A stretch of DNA of 16,678 nt from Candidatus Cloacimonadota bacterium (GCA_017996595.1 JAGOGT010000002.1:1-16678), one strand, 5' to 3'; positions 8,335 to 16,362 are shown, counted from the stretch's first letter. The notes: generated by a model not told the origin, from the letters alone. Program-made: numbers and translations.

Positions 8335-9171
8335 GTGCGAAAATTAAGCGTTTTAATAATTCTGGCACTGCTGCTGGGAGCTTGCGGACCAGCCTCCCAA
8401 AGCAAGGGTGGCTACGTGGTGCTTTCCCCGGAAGTAGCCGAGATTTTATGTGCCATCGGAGCGGAAGAGCAGATCAGCGGAGTAACTGCCGAATGCGATT
8501 ATCCGCCCTCTCTGGCATCCAAATACCCGGTGGGGAATTTCAGCACCGTGAATAAAGAGGCGATTCTGGCGATGAAGCCGGAGCTCGTTTTCTGCAGTGC
8601 TTTGGAGCAGGAAGGAATTGCAGGCGAGCTAAAGAAACTGGGCTTGAAAGTTATCGAGGTCTATCCCAAAAGCCTGGGCGCGTTGCTGAACGAGATTAAT
8701 CGTCTGGGAAAGCTGACCGGGCACGCTGCTGAAGCTGCTCAACTCCGCACCAGCATGGAAACCGCGATAAAGGACATCAAGACCAGCAATACCGGCAAAG
8801 CGAGGCCCAAGGTGTATCTGGAGATCTATCGCGATCCCCTGATGAGCGTTGCAGATAGTTCGCTGGTGGGAGAACTGATCGAAACTGCCGGTGGGGATAA
8901 TATCTTCCCCACTTTGGAGCGTGATTATGCCCGGGTGAGCGCTGAGGCTATTATCAAGGCCGCGCCGGACATCATGATCTGCTATTCGCAGGATACCCTG
9001 GCCAATATCCGCACCCGCAAAGGCTGGCAGGATATCCCTGCGATAAAAACCGGCCACATCTACTTCGAGGATTCCATCAGTCCTGATCTGATTCAGCGCG
9101 CCACGCCCCGCAGCATCGAGGGCATGAAAGCGCTGCAAACTGCTTTTAGCACCTGGCGGGAAGGCCGGTGA
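8335..9171 (+). CDS. btuF: BtuF/FepB-type substrate-binding lipoprotein
   Basis: This 278-residue periplasmic binding protein belongs to the vitamin B12/iron-siderophore ABC class. I start it at GTG 8335, not at the in-frame ATG 8263. From GTG the protein begins with a clean lipoprotein signal (VRKLSVLIILALLLGAC, lipobox LGAC, lipidated C17), and AGAGAGG lies 5 bases upstream; the ATG adds 24 polar residues before the signal. Family landmarks are AEILCAIGAEEQISGVT near the N-terminus, TAECDYP, LAMKPELVF, a central helix, the GELIETAGGDNIF segment, IIKAAPDIMI and GWQDIPAIKTGHIYF. ECDYP is common in members tied to cobalamin, but haem or siderophore remain possible. The stop overlaps the start of the permease gene (GTGA), so the two are translationally coupled. 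No ATPase gene follows. Confidence 0.82.
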   Translation: MRKLSVLIILALLLGACGPASQSKGGYVVLSPEVAEILCAIGAEEQISGVTAECDYPPSLASKYPVGNFSTVNKEAILAMKPELVFCSALEQEGIAGELKKLGLKVIEVYPKSLGALLNEINRLGKLTGHAAEAAQLRTSMETAIKDIKTSNTGKARPKVYLEIYRDPLMSVADSSLVGELIETAGGDNIFPTLERDYARVSAEAIIKAAPDIMICYSQDTLANIRTRKGWQDIPAIKTGHIYFEDSISPDLIQRATPRSIEGMKALQTAFSTWREGR

Positions 9172-10085
9172 AACGCTTTCTGCTCAGCACGCTGCTGTTT
9201 ATGTTCAGCCTGGCCATCGTGCTGCTCTATCTCTTTTATGGCCAGCCCGATGCCAATATCATCACCCAGGTGAGGATTCCCAGGCTGATCTTGACTCTGG
9301 TTACGGGCATGACTTTGGCGGGAATTGGCTCCGTGTATCAATTGATGCTGGCCAATCCTCTGGCCGAACCCTACATTTTGGGGATCTCTTCCGGAGCGGC
9401 ATTTGGCAGCATCGTGGCCGGATTGATGGGCTTTTTGGTGCTGATGCCCCTGGGTGGATTTGCCGGAGCCAGCCTTACGATGCTGATCGTTTGGCGCCTG
9501 GCACAGCATCACGGACGCTTCGATAAAGGCCGCTTACTGATCGCCGGAGTAATCACGGCCATGTTCTTTGCCGCGGGAATTTCGCTGATCATGTATCTGA
9601 ATCTGGAGGATACGGCGCTTATTATGGGCACCCTGATGGGTAATCTGGGGCGCATTTTCAGCATTCAGGAATGGTATGTTTTTTTGGGGCTGGTGCTGCT
9701 CTCCCTGGTGCTGCTGGGCTACTTGTTTTTCAAATCGCACGATCTGGAAGTGCTTAGCTGTGGCGATGAATATGCTGCCAGCCTGGGGATCGAGGTTCAG
9801 AGGTTGCGCACCCTGGTATTCGTCATCAGCTCCGTCGTGATCGGGATCTGCGTATCCTATGCAGGGATCATCGGTTTTGTGGGACTCATCACTCCTCATG
9901 TGGTGCGTTTTTTCATCCCTTCCTCACAAAAGAAGATCTATGTGGTGTCCCTGATTTTGGGAGGGGTGTTTTTGCTGCTGTGTGATCTGCTGGCAAAGCA
10001 TTTGCTGGCGATCGAACTGCCCGTGGGGATCATCACTTCCTTCATCGGCTGCCCCTTCTTTATGTGGCTGCTTCTGAAGAAATAG
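9168..10085 (+). CDS. btuC: FecCD/BtuC-family ABC transporter permease
   Basis: This 305-residue polytopic inner-membrane permease partners the upstream lipoprotein. Family signatures are strong: RIPRLILTLVTGMTLAG (36-52), NPLAEPYILGISSGA (63-77), EYAASLGIEVQRLR (201-214), GFVGLITPHVVR (236-247) and the C-terminal ELPVGIITSFIGCPFF (283-298). I count about 9-10 hydrophobic segments. It is a little shorter than typical BtuC or FhuB half-proteins (320-350) but shows no break. It starts at GTG, overlapping the previous stop as GTGA, with GGGAAGG just upstream. The ATP-binding subunit needed to drive import is not encoded next to it: the next gene is a small secreted protein. The substrate is inferred only from the binding protein, so the symbol is tentative. 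Confidence 0.88.
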   Translation: MKRFLLSTLLFMFSLAIVLLYLFYGQPDANIITQVRIPRLILTLVTGMTLAGIGSVYQLMLANPLAEPYILGISSGAAFGSIVAGLMGFLVLMPLGGFAGASLTMLIVWRLAQHHGRFDKGRLLIAGVITAMFFAAGISLIMYLNLEDTALIMGTLMGNLGRIFSIQEWYVFLGLVLLSLVLLGYLFFKSHDLEVLSCGDEYAASLGIEVQRLRTLVFVISSVVIGICVSYAGIIGFVGLITPHVVRFFIPSSQKKIYVVSLILGGVFLLLCDLLAKHLLAIELPVGIITSFIGCPFFMWLLLKK

Positions 10086-10130
10086 CGTGATTTCTATTGA
10101 CCGCAAAGCCACTAATAAAAAGCTGGAAAC

Positions 10131-10646
10131 ATGATTAGAAAGATAATACTCCTTGGCCTGATGGTGCTTTGCGCCATGGCTTTATCCGCCCAAGTGGGCT
10201 TGTTCAATCTGGAATACGCCATGCCCCTGGCGCAGGCAGATAGCTTGCTTATCAACCAGGGCTTTATGGCGGATGGCCAAGCCGATGGACTGGTGCGCTA
10301 TAAACAAAGCGAAAATGAATATGTATCCGCGCTGATCCTCTTTGTGGAGCCCACCACAGAGCGGATCGTTGGCTGGTTCGTAAAATACAATGCTGCCAAT
10401 AGCGAAGAGAATGATGATTTTGTGCTGCGGCATCTTCAGGAACTGCATGGGGAAACCAATGTGTATGATGAAGAAACCCAGCAGCTTATCTGGTTTTTAT
10501 CCACCACGCGCAATGTCTTCGTGGTTTATTCGGAATATAACGAACTAACCGTGCTTTATTACGATTCGCACTTTCCGGAGATCTTCAAGCTGAATAAGGA
10601 TAAACAGCCCGTTCAGGACTTCCCGGACCCTGCCTTGGAAGAATAA
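10131..10646 (+). CDS. Small secreted protein of unknown function
   Basis: I do not recognise this 171-residue protein. It starts with a typical Sec signal peptide (MIRKIILLGLMVLCAMALSA, cleavage probably before Q21), so it is probably periplasmic. The mature part is acidic, without cysteines or repeats. It contains a PLAQADSLLINQGF helix-like stretch that recalls small periplasmic proteins with a short strand-rich fold, but I cannot name a family. The ATG follows the permease stop by 45 bases with a modest GGAAA ribosome site, so it may be co-transcribed with the transporter. Its last 34 bases overlap the 3' end of the opposing M23 peptidase gene. The signal peptide and the unbroken frame support a real gene. 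Confidence 0.7.
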   Translation: MIRKIILLGLMVLCAMALSAQVGLFNLEYAMPLAQADSLLINQGFMADGQADGLVRYKQSENEYVSALILFVEPTTERIVGWFVKYNAANSEENDDFVLRHLQELHGETNVYDEETQQLIWFLSTTRNVFVVYSEYNELTVLYYDSHFPEIFKLNKDKQPVQDFPDPALEE

Positions 10647-11866
10647 GCCACGGGAGTAGCAAGCGCTGCCATTGCTGCCCGGATGATACTTATCTGCTGT
10701 TTGTAAGCAGCCATCTGCTGGTCATTTAGCTTTTCGGCACCCACCATCTTCAGGTTACTGGGATTAATGTAGCTTCTCCCCTTCATGAGGCCAAAATGCA
10801 GGTGTGCACCTGTGGAACGGCCTGTGGAACCTACCCGGCCAATCACCTGGCCTTTTCTTACGGTTTGCCCGTTTCTCACCCCGATCGAGGAAAGATGGGC
10901 ATACTGAGTGCTGAGTCCGCTGGGATGCTTGATGATGATATTATTGCCCCAACCGCCATGGTAACGGGCTTCGGTCACCTCGCCATTGGCCACGGCATAT
11001 ACCGGAGTGCCATATCCGGCACGATAATCCACGCCCTGATGATTTGACCAGCGTCCGGAGAAGGGATCAAGCCTCTTGCCGAAATTCGAAACCATGTGGA
11101 TGCGTCCCAGAGGAAAGCCCACGCCGCTGGTGCTGTTGCTTTTCCCTTCCAGGTTGTAAAGACCGTTCAATACGGAATTTTCCTCGGCATCCACGTAGCG
11201 GAACAGCTCCTTGGTACCGGTGCGTTCCCCGCTGTACATGGCATAGAGAATGGTGCGTCCCGGCAGTACTTTACCCTCGAAAACGCGCTCTTCCACAAAG
11301 ACCTTGAATTGATCGCCATTGCGGGCATCCCTTTGGAAATTGATTTCGCCTTCGAGGCCATTGTTTATAGCTTGTTTATCCTTGGGAGACAGCCCCATGG
11401 CCAAAAGCGTGGCGTCCAGGGTATTCTGCATGGTTCCGGCAATGATGCGGCGCTGCACTTTTACGGGCAATTGCTGCATGCTATAGATCAGGGAATCGGC
11501 CACTACGCTGAAATGGTGCCTGATGGTGGGTTCCTGAATGAAGAGCATTTCCTGAATTTGCTTTTTATTATCATTCAGCTTGATCTTCAGGGTGTCCCCA
11601 GGCTGGATGGTGCTTACGTCGATATATTCACCCATCCGGTAGGAGATGATGGCCGTTTGCTTGCCATCGAGGGGCTGCTTGCTGAGAATCGAATAGATAC
11701 TGCCACCCTCGGGAATGATTTCAGTGATCCAGGGATCGGGAGCTGCGGGAGCTACCTGCTTCGCTTTGGCAGTTTCGGGCACAAAAGCAGCTACCAGGCT
11801 ATACAAACTGAAGGTGCCCAGCAGCAAAATGATGATCGCATATAAGATATGTTTTCCAGTATTCAT
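10613..11866 (-). CDS. M23-family peptidoglycan endopeptidase (MepM-like)
   Basis: This 417-residue protein has one N-terminal membrane anchor or uncleaved signal (about 7-28), a LysM/OapA-like region (50-110), a linker domain, and a C-terminal LytM/M23 zinc peptidase. The zinc site is complete: NHQGVDYR (H276, D280) and GAHLHFGL (H357 as metal ligand, H355), with the catalytic-type histidine in QYAHL (H324). The segment FQRDARNGDQFKVFVEE at 177-193 matches the layout of E. coli MepM and Vibrio ShyA, which cut peptide cross-links during wall growth. So a periplasmic hydrolase is likely, not a degenerate EnvC-type activator. The gene starts 3 bases after the CDF stop, so it is coupled to it, and ends by overlapping the convergent gene on the plus strand by 34 bases. 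The C-terminal tail past residue 375 is not family-conserved. Confidence 0.88.
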   Translation of the reverse strand: MNTGKHILYAIIILLLGTFSLYSLVAAFVPETAKAKQVAPAAPDPWITEIIPEGGSIYSILSKQPLDGKQTAIISYRMGEYIDVSTIQPGDTLKIKLNDNKKQIQEMLFIQEPTIRHHFSVVADSLIYSMQQLPVKVQRRIIAGTMQNTLDATLLAMGLSPKDKQAINNGLEGEINFQRDARNGDQFKVFVEERVFEGKVLPGRTILYAMYSGERTGTKELFRYVDAEENSVLNGLYNLEGKSNSTSGVGFPLGRIHMVSNFGKRLDPFSGRWSNHQGVDYRAGYGTPVYAVANGEVTEARYHGGWGNNIIIKHPSGLSTQYAHLSSIGVRNGQTVRKGQVIGRVGSTGRSTGAHLHFGLMKGRSYINPSNLKMVGAEKLNDQQMAAYKQQISIIRAAMAALATPVAYSSKAGSGKS

Positions 11867-11869
11867 AGT

Positions 11870-12802
11870 TTAGTTTTTACCTTGTGTTGATGGGGATGTG
11901 GCCGGTATTGGGGCTTTGGAATCCAGAGGATGATAGTGAATGTAAACATTTCGCAGCCCGCTGCTATATACATCCAGGAGTTTATCTTCCACGGCGTGGG
12001 AAATCACGTGTCCGGCATTAACGCTGATTCCGCCATCCACGGCAATGGTCATATCCACAGTGTAATATGGCCCAAAGCGGTGTATCCCCAGTTCATCCAC
12101 GCGCAGCACGCCTTCCACCTTCATCGCCTCAGTGCGCAGTCCCCGGCTGAATTCCTCATCGGGAATGCTGTCCATGAGCTCTCCGGAGGAATCCATCACA
12201 ATGCCGATGCCGGTTTTAATGATATAAATAGCTACGATTGCCCCTGCAGCAGGATCCATCCAATAAAATCCCATGCGTCCCATCACCACACCCACGATCA
12301 CGGCTACGGAAGCCATGATGTCATTCAGATGGTCATTGGCCAAAGCTCTGAGGGTGGGATTCTGGGTAAGCCGGGCATTACGGCGGGTATAAAAATAGAG
12401 GAAGATCTTCAGTCCAAAGGTGATCAGGGCGATTATCAGGGCAAAGATTGAGGCGGTAGTCCCGGTCTCGTAATTTGAGAGGATGTCATATACCTTATTT
12501 ATCGATTCCCAGAATATCGCAATTCCCGTGGTAAGAATGAAGGCACCCACCACAATCGCCGAAATGGATTCCAACTGGCGGTGCCCATAGGGATGTTCGG
12601 TATCGGCAGGCTTGCGGGCATGATGCATAAAGATCTTCACGGCAATGTAATAAACTACGTCCGAACTGGAATTCACCCCGTCCGCCAATACCGCTGCCGA
12701 ATGCCCCAAAATGCCGATGCTGATCTTGGCAATGGACAGAAGGATATTTGAGAATAAGCCGAGATTTACGGAGGTAGTGGTTACTTTATCTCTATCTATC
12801 AT
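11870..12802 (-). CDS. Cation diffusion facilitator metal exporter, probably Mn-type
   Basis: This 310-residue protein is a CDF transporter: about six membrane helices and a cytoplasmic C-terminal dimer domain (about 210-300), driving divalent metal out by proton exchange. The family landmarks AAVLADGVNSSSD (36-48), HPYGHRQLE (70-78) and the cytoplasmic VDMTIAVDGG are present. The transport-site residues are unusual for a zinc exporter: helix 2 has N44/D48 (NSSSD) and helix 5 has D157/D161 (DHLND), not the D/D with H/D of YiiP. An N-D/D-D site is the pattern I recall for MntE-like manganese exporters, so Mn (or Co/Ni) is more likely than Zn. The gene lies 6 bases after the kamB-like gene and 3 bases before the M23 gene. 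A role in the lysine pathway is not evident. Confidence 0.87.
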   Translation of the reverse strand: MIDRDKVTTTSVNLGLFSNILLSIAKISIGILGHSAAVLADGVNSSSDVVYYIAVKIFMHHARKPADTEHPYGHRQLESISAIVVGAFILTTGIAIFWESINKVYDILSNYETGTTASIFALIIALITFGLKIFLYFYTRRNARLTQNPTLRALANDHLNDIMASVAVIVGVVMGRMGFYWMDPAAGAIVAIYIIKTGIGIVMDSSGELMDSIPDEEFSRGLRTEAMKVEGVLRVDELGIHRFGPYYTVDMTIAVDGGISVNAGHVISHAVEDKLLDVYSSGLRNVYIHYHPLDSKAPIPATSPSTQGKN

Positions 12803-12808
12803 GGTTAT

Positions 12809-13843
12809 TTACAGCTCCATCAGGTCTTGCAACGGCACCTTGGGAAAGGCTTGCCGTAGTTTTATCCGGAATTGCTCCGCATCATGCGAATCGGAACCGA
12901 TGCCCTCAGAATTGATCATAATCGCGCTTATCTTAAAAGGGATCAGGCAATGAGGGCGGTGCTTCTGTAGAAAGGCTTCCAGTTCTGGGGCCGGCAATTT
13001 GAGGCATTCCGGATGACGAAAGAGCAATTTGATGCCCTTCAGCTGTTCATTCAGGCGATGATGCTGCGCTGCTGAATACGCTCCAGGGATATAAAGGGAG
13101 GTGATTCCGGGATTATTTGCCAGCAGTTCCATGAGCTCTTTCTCCTTGCCTATCAGCGACGTGAAGCCCGCAGGTTTCCAGCTTCCCTCTGCATATAGCA
13201 TCAGTTCCCGGCTGTCCCGCAGTTTGTTTCTGGTTGCCGCAGAGAGCTTTGGCTCGGGTTCAATGGCAGCCAGGGTCATCAGTCTCTCCAGCTCTGCGAT
13301 GATTTCGCCGATGCTGCCAAAGCTGGCTCCAGCTACCAGCAGCAAACTATCCACGCTTCCGGACAGCACCACCGACTTCCGGTCTAAAGAACCGTCGATC
13401 AGCACTTTCTCTGCGCCCAGTTTATGCATTTGCACTGCGCAGTCACTTTGCGCCGAAGCGGTTCCGGGACCGCCGATCTCCGTGGCAATGGCAGTTATCG
13501 CACTAGCCAGATATAGCCGGTTTCCGCCTCTCTGCCAGGGCGTTCTGGCCAGGATACGAATCGCGGAACCGTGCTCTTCCAGGCTCTGTGCATCTGCACA
13601 GAATATCGTTCCCGGAGTCAGCTGCACCCGTGGCTTGGGGGTTTTAAAAACCGTATCGGTGCTTTCCCCATCGCGTCCGGTGCTCAGCACTCCCCATTTG
13701 AGATCGGGATAATGCTTCAGCACCGCATTCAGCAGCGTGGTTTTACCGGCATTTTTGCAGATCCCCACGATCGCAATATTCTTTCTATCCGCCGCAGCTA
13801 GCCACGGCAGAAAGGGCGTTTCGGGGGATCTTACCTGCTGCAA
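12809..13843 (-). CDS. kamB: P-loop protein, probable KamB reactivase subunit
   Basis: This 344-residue protein has an N-terminal P-loop GICKNAGKTT (27-36), a switch-like LSTGRDGE (53-60) and a Walker-B-like VLIDGSLDRKSVV (147-159), with no membrane segment or signal. By position it is kamB: in lysine-fermentation clusters the gene after kamA encodes an uncharacterised P-loop protein, named the lysine 5,6-aminomutase reactivase subunit because damaged B12 cofactor must be exchanged in that enzyme. The MutS-like partner KamC is absent here. The start is a TTG, 14 bases after the kamA stop, preceded by AGGGA at 8 bases; no ATG is available before the P-loop. The biochemical role is inferred from context. 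Another NTPase of the same fold class is possible. Confidence 0.68.
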   Translation of the reverse strand: MQQVRSPETPFLPWLAAADRKNIAIVGICKNAGKTTLLNAVLKHYPDLKWGVLSTGRDGESTDTVFKTPKPRVQLTPGTIFCADAQSLEEHGSAIRILARTPWQRGGNRLYLASAITAIATEIGGPGTASAQSDCAVQMHKLGAEKVLIDGSLDRKSVVLSGSVDSLLLVAGASFGSIGEIIAELERLMTLAAIEPEPKLSAATRNKLRDSRELMLYAEGSWKPAGFTSLIGKEKELMELLANNPGITSLYIPGAYSAAQHHRLNEQLKGIKLLFRHPECLKLPAPELEAFLQKHRPHCLIPFKISAIMINSEGIGSDSHDAEQFRIKLRQAFPKVPLQDLMEL

Positions 13844-13857
13844 AAAAGACGTCCCTG

Positions 13858-15102
13858 TTATTTCCGCCTGAGATTACGTTTTGTTTCGGCAGGGCCGATG
13901 GACACTTTTTTGCCCCGCATCAGGCTCATAATCCCTTCCTGGGATTGGCGTTCCGCCGGGCATTGATCTTTGTATTCTGTCTCATCCTGCGGTGTGAAGC
14001 CGGGCTCGGTGTAGGCAGTGATAAAGCCCTCATAATTGCGCAGGATGATACGTCCCGGCATCTGGGAAATAAGGTAATTTGGCATCACGGGAATCTTGCC
14101 GCCGCCACCTGGGGCATCCACCACGAAAGTGGGAATGCAAAGCCCGGAAGTATGCCCGCGCAGGGATTCGATGATTTCGATACCCTTGGCCACGGGAGTG
14201 CGGAAATGGGCAATACCTTCAGATAAATCACACTGATATATGTAATAAGGGCGCACACGGTTCTTAACCAACCCATGCACCAAGGCTTTCATTACGTCCA
14301 CATTATCATTGATACCTTTTAGCAGCACCGATTGATTACCCAGGGGAAGACCCGCTTCGGCAAGCCTGGCAAGCGCGGCACAGGCCTCGGGAGAAAGCTC
14401 CTGAGGATGGTTGTAATGCGTATTCACCCACACGAATTTGTACTTTTTAAGCACGGTTATCAGCTTATCGGTGATCCTTTGCGGAAGCACCACCGGCGTT
14501 CTGGTTCCCAGCCTCACGATATCCACATGCTCAATCTTGCTGATCCGGCCAAGAATCTCATCCAGACGTTCATCCCCAAGGGTAAGGGGATCGCCGCCGG
14601 AAAGGATCACATCGCGCACTTCCTTATGTTTGGCTATATATTCCAAAGCTTTGTCCACGTTGTCCTTGGGCATCGGAGCATCGTGTTCTCCCGCTTTGCG
14701 ACGACGGGTGCAATGCCGGCAATACATGGCGCATTGATCGGTTAAGAGCAGCAGAACGCGATCCGGATAACGGTGCGTCATTCCCGGAACCGGCGAATCG
14801 GCATCCTCATGCAGGGGATCAGCCATATCGGAAGCAGACATTTCGCTTTCCGCAAACCGCGGAATCGCCTGCATCCGCACGGGATCAAAGGGATTCTTAG
14901 GATCGATCAGCGACAGATAATAAGGAGTGATCGCCATGCGGAAGGAGAAGCCCTTGGCCTTGAATACGGCTTCTTCCTCAGGATGCAGCTTGATATATTT
15001 TTTCAGTTCTTCAGGTGTAGTAATGCGATTTTTCAGTTGCCAATGCCAATCCGCCCATTCCTTGGGAGTGGCAATGCTTTTGATATCAATAAGTTTACTC
15101 AT
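13858..15102 (-). CDS. kamA: Lysine 2,3-aminomutase
   Basis: This 414-residue radical-SAM, PLP-dependent enzyme turns L-lysine into L-beta-lysine, the first step of lysine fermentation. The iron-sulfur motif CAMYCRHC (C124, C128, C131) is followed by TRRRKAG. LSGGDPL (168-174) is the SAM-binding line. PGGGGK ends in K336, the PLP lysine. The two aspartates that hold the substrate side chain in the Clostridium enzyme (293 and 330 there) are present as D292 in CDLS and D329 in VVDA. By contrast the structural zinc site of the Clostridium dimer is gone: N267 replaces its Cys268, and only one C-terminal cysteine (C381) remains of three. Length matches true lysine mutases (about 416), so the shorter EpmB type is unlikely. 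The ATG follows the kdd stop by 16 bases with a TAGGA ribosome site. Confidence 0.93.
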   Translation of the reverse strand: MSKLIDIKSIATPKEWADWHWQLKNRITTPEELKKYIKLHPEEEAVFKAKGFSFRMAITPYYLSLIDPKNPFDPVRMQAIPRFAESEMSASDMADPLHEDADSPVPGMTHRYPDRVLLLLTDQCAMYCRHCTRRRKAGEHDAPMPKDNVDKALEYIAKHKEVRDVILSGGDPLTLGDERLDEILGRISKIEHVDIVRLGTRTPVVLPQRITDKLITVLKKYKFVWVNTHYNHPQELSPEACAALARLAEAGLPLGNQSVLLKGINDNVDVMKALVHGLVKNRVRPYYIYQCDLSEGIAHFRTPVAKGIEIIESLRGHTSGLCIPTFVVDAPGGGGKIPVMPNYLISQMPGRIILRNYEGFITAYTEPGFTPQDETEYKDQCPAERQSQEGIMSLMRGKKVSIGPAETKRNLRRK

Positions 15103-15118
15103 ATTTTCCTACCCGGTT

Positions 15119-16177
15119 TCAGTCCGTGTAACGCTCTTTAAATAGCTTCATGAGCACGGGATTGCGACGCAGCAGATCCAGAGAAATAACGGCATGATGC
15201 CGGGCATAGCCATTCCCCAGGATCATATCCACATCCGCACCGATTCCTTCTGCTCCCAAAGCGGCCTTGGTGAAAGAAGTGGCCATGGAGAAGAAATAAA
15301 CCAGGCCGCGGTCTTTGCAGGCCATAATGGAGGGCAATTCCGTATCTTCGATATTCACTACATTGATCACCACATCCGCCATCTTGCCATCGGTGAGCCT
15401 GTGAACTTCCCGCTCGATGCTGATAGCATCCGTGGCCGAGGCGATGATTACATCCGTACAGCCTGTAGCCATGCAGGTATCTATGTAACTGGGATTACGC
15501 ACGATGCCGATAACCTTGCCCGTTACTCCGGCACGTTCCCGGGCAATGGCATTGCATAAAATTCCGCTTTTACCATTGGCACCCAGGATTACCACTGTGT
15601 CTCCGGCTTTCACTAAACGCTCTACTTGCGCTGGAGCTCCGGCCACGTCCAGCACCGATAGCGCCAGATTTTCATCCATATCTTCCGGAAGCTTGGCATA
15701 GATGCCGCTGCTGAAGAGGATGGCCTGGCCTTCGATCTCCACCTGATCTTTGTCCAGCAGCACTCTTTTCACTTTATTGATCTTCAGCGGAGTAAGGGAA
15801 AGCGACACCAGGCTGGCGATCTTGTCGCCTACCGCGATCTTGTCTTTCATTTCAAAGTTTGGGCCGATGGCAGCCACACGGCCGATCAGCATGCCCCCGG
15901 AACCGGTATCTTCATTCTTATGTTTACCGGTGCGGGTGGTGAGATCCACCGCATGCTCGGCAAAGGCTTTTTCCATATCCGCATGGCCTTGGGCAGCCAG
16001 TTTGTTCTTTATCTGGTGAAAGGAAGCAGAATCCACATTCAGGCGGATCACATCGATCAGCAGCTCATTGTCCCAAATCTCTGTCATGTCATTATTTAAT
16101 ACTCGTGCGGGTTGGGGTAGCACGCCCTTGGGTTCCATTACCCGGTGCGTTCCGTAGCGGCATCCATTGGCTTTCAT
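15119..16177 (-). CDS. kdd: L-erythro-3,5-diaminohexanoate dehydrogenase
   Basis: This 352-residue NAD-dependent enzyme oxidatively deaminates 3,5-diaminohexanoate to 5-amino-3-oxohexanoate, the step after lysine 5,6-aminomutase acts. The N-terminal part has the catalytic-domain lines NGCRYGTHRV and SGGMLIGRV. The Rossmann site is VVILGANGKSG with G199, G202 and G205, followed by a typical NAD domain ending in MILGNGYARHHA. No deletion or frameshift is seen and the length fits the family (about 340-350). A strong GGAGGA lies 4 bases before the ATG (16182-16187), which sets the start. It is first in the kdd-kamA-kamB-CDF-M23 run. It is named from close family resemblance and the adjacent kamA. 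A generic quinone oxidoreductase is unlikely given the context. Confidence 0.92.
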   Translation of the reverse strand: MKANGCRYGTHRVMEPKGVLPQPARVLNNDMTEIWDNELLIDVIRLNVDSASFHQIKNKLAAQGHADMEKAFAEHAVDLTTRTGKHKNEDTGSGGMLIGRVAAIGPNFEMKDKIAVGDKIASLVSLSLTPLKINKVKRVLLDKDQVEIEGQAILFSSGIYAKLPEDMDENLALSVLDVAGAPAQVERLVKAGDTVVILGANGKSGILCNAIARERAGVTGKVIGIVRNPSYIDTCMATGCTDVIIASATDAISIEREVHRLTDGKMADVVINVVNIEDTELPSIMACKDRGLVYFFSMATSFTKAALGAEGIGADVDMILGNGYARHHAVISLDLLRRNPVLMKLFKERYTD

Positions 16178-16317
16178 TTGTTCCTCCAGGGATATCTATT
16201 TTTATTGTTTGCATATTAATCCAGCTTAGTCTATCCAAGATTTCCGATTCCCGATATATGTCAATTCATTTGTTAGAGGGCAAGCTTTTTCCCGAGTAGC
16301 GCTTTTGCCCACCGTGT

Positions 16318-16362
16318 TTCCTCCCTCATTCCACCCGCATGATGATGAGGGAGGAATGCGGG
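16318..16362. repeat. 12-bp inverted repeat with a competing second hairpin
   Basis: TTCCTCCCTCAT (16318-16329) is the perfect reverse complement of 16345-16356, around a 15-base loop. In that loop CCCGCAT (16334-16340) is also the reverse complement of ATGCGGG (16356-16362). The two stems share base 16356 and cannot easily form together, because no bases are left to span the first stem, so they look like alternative folds. No T-run follows on either strand, so a terminator is not supported. Confidence 0.5.

Noticed and set aside
11096..11845. 249-codon plus-strand open frame
   Set aside because: It lies antisense inside the M23 peptidase gene, whose zinc motifs and family fit are clear. The antisense product has no recognisable feature.
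13101..13712. 203-codon plus-strand open frame
   Set aside because: Antisense to the kamB-like gene, low-complexity serine-rich product, no motif.
16319..16362. H-type RNA pseudoknot
   Set aside because: Zero bases would have to cross an 11-bp stem, so the two stems cannot form together.
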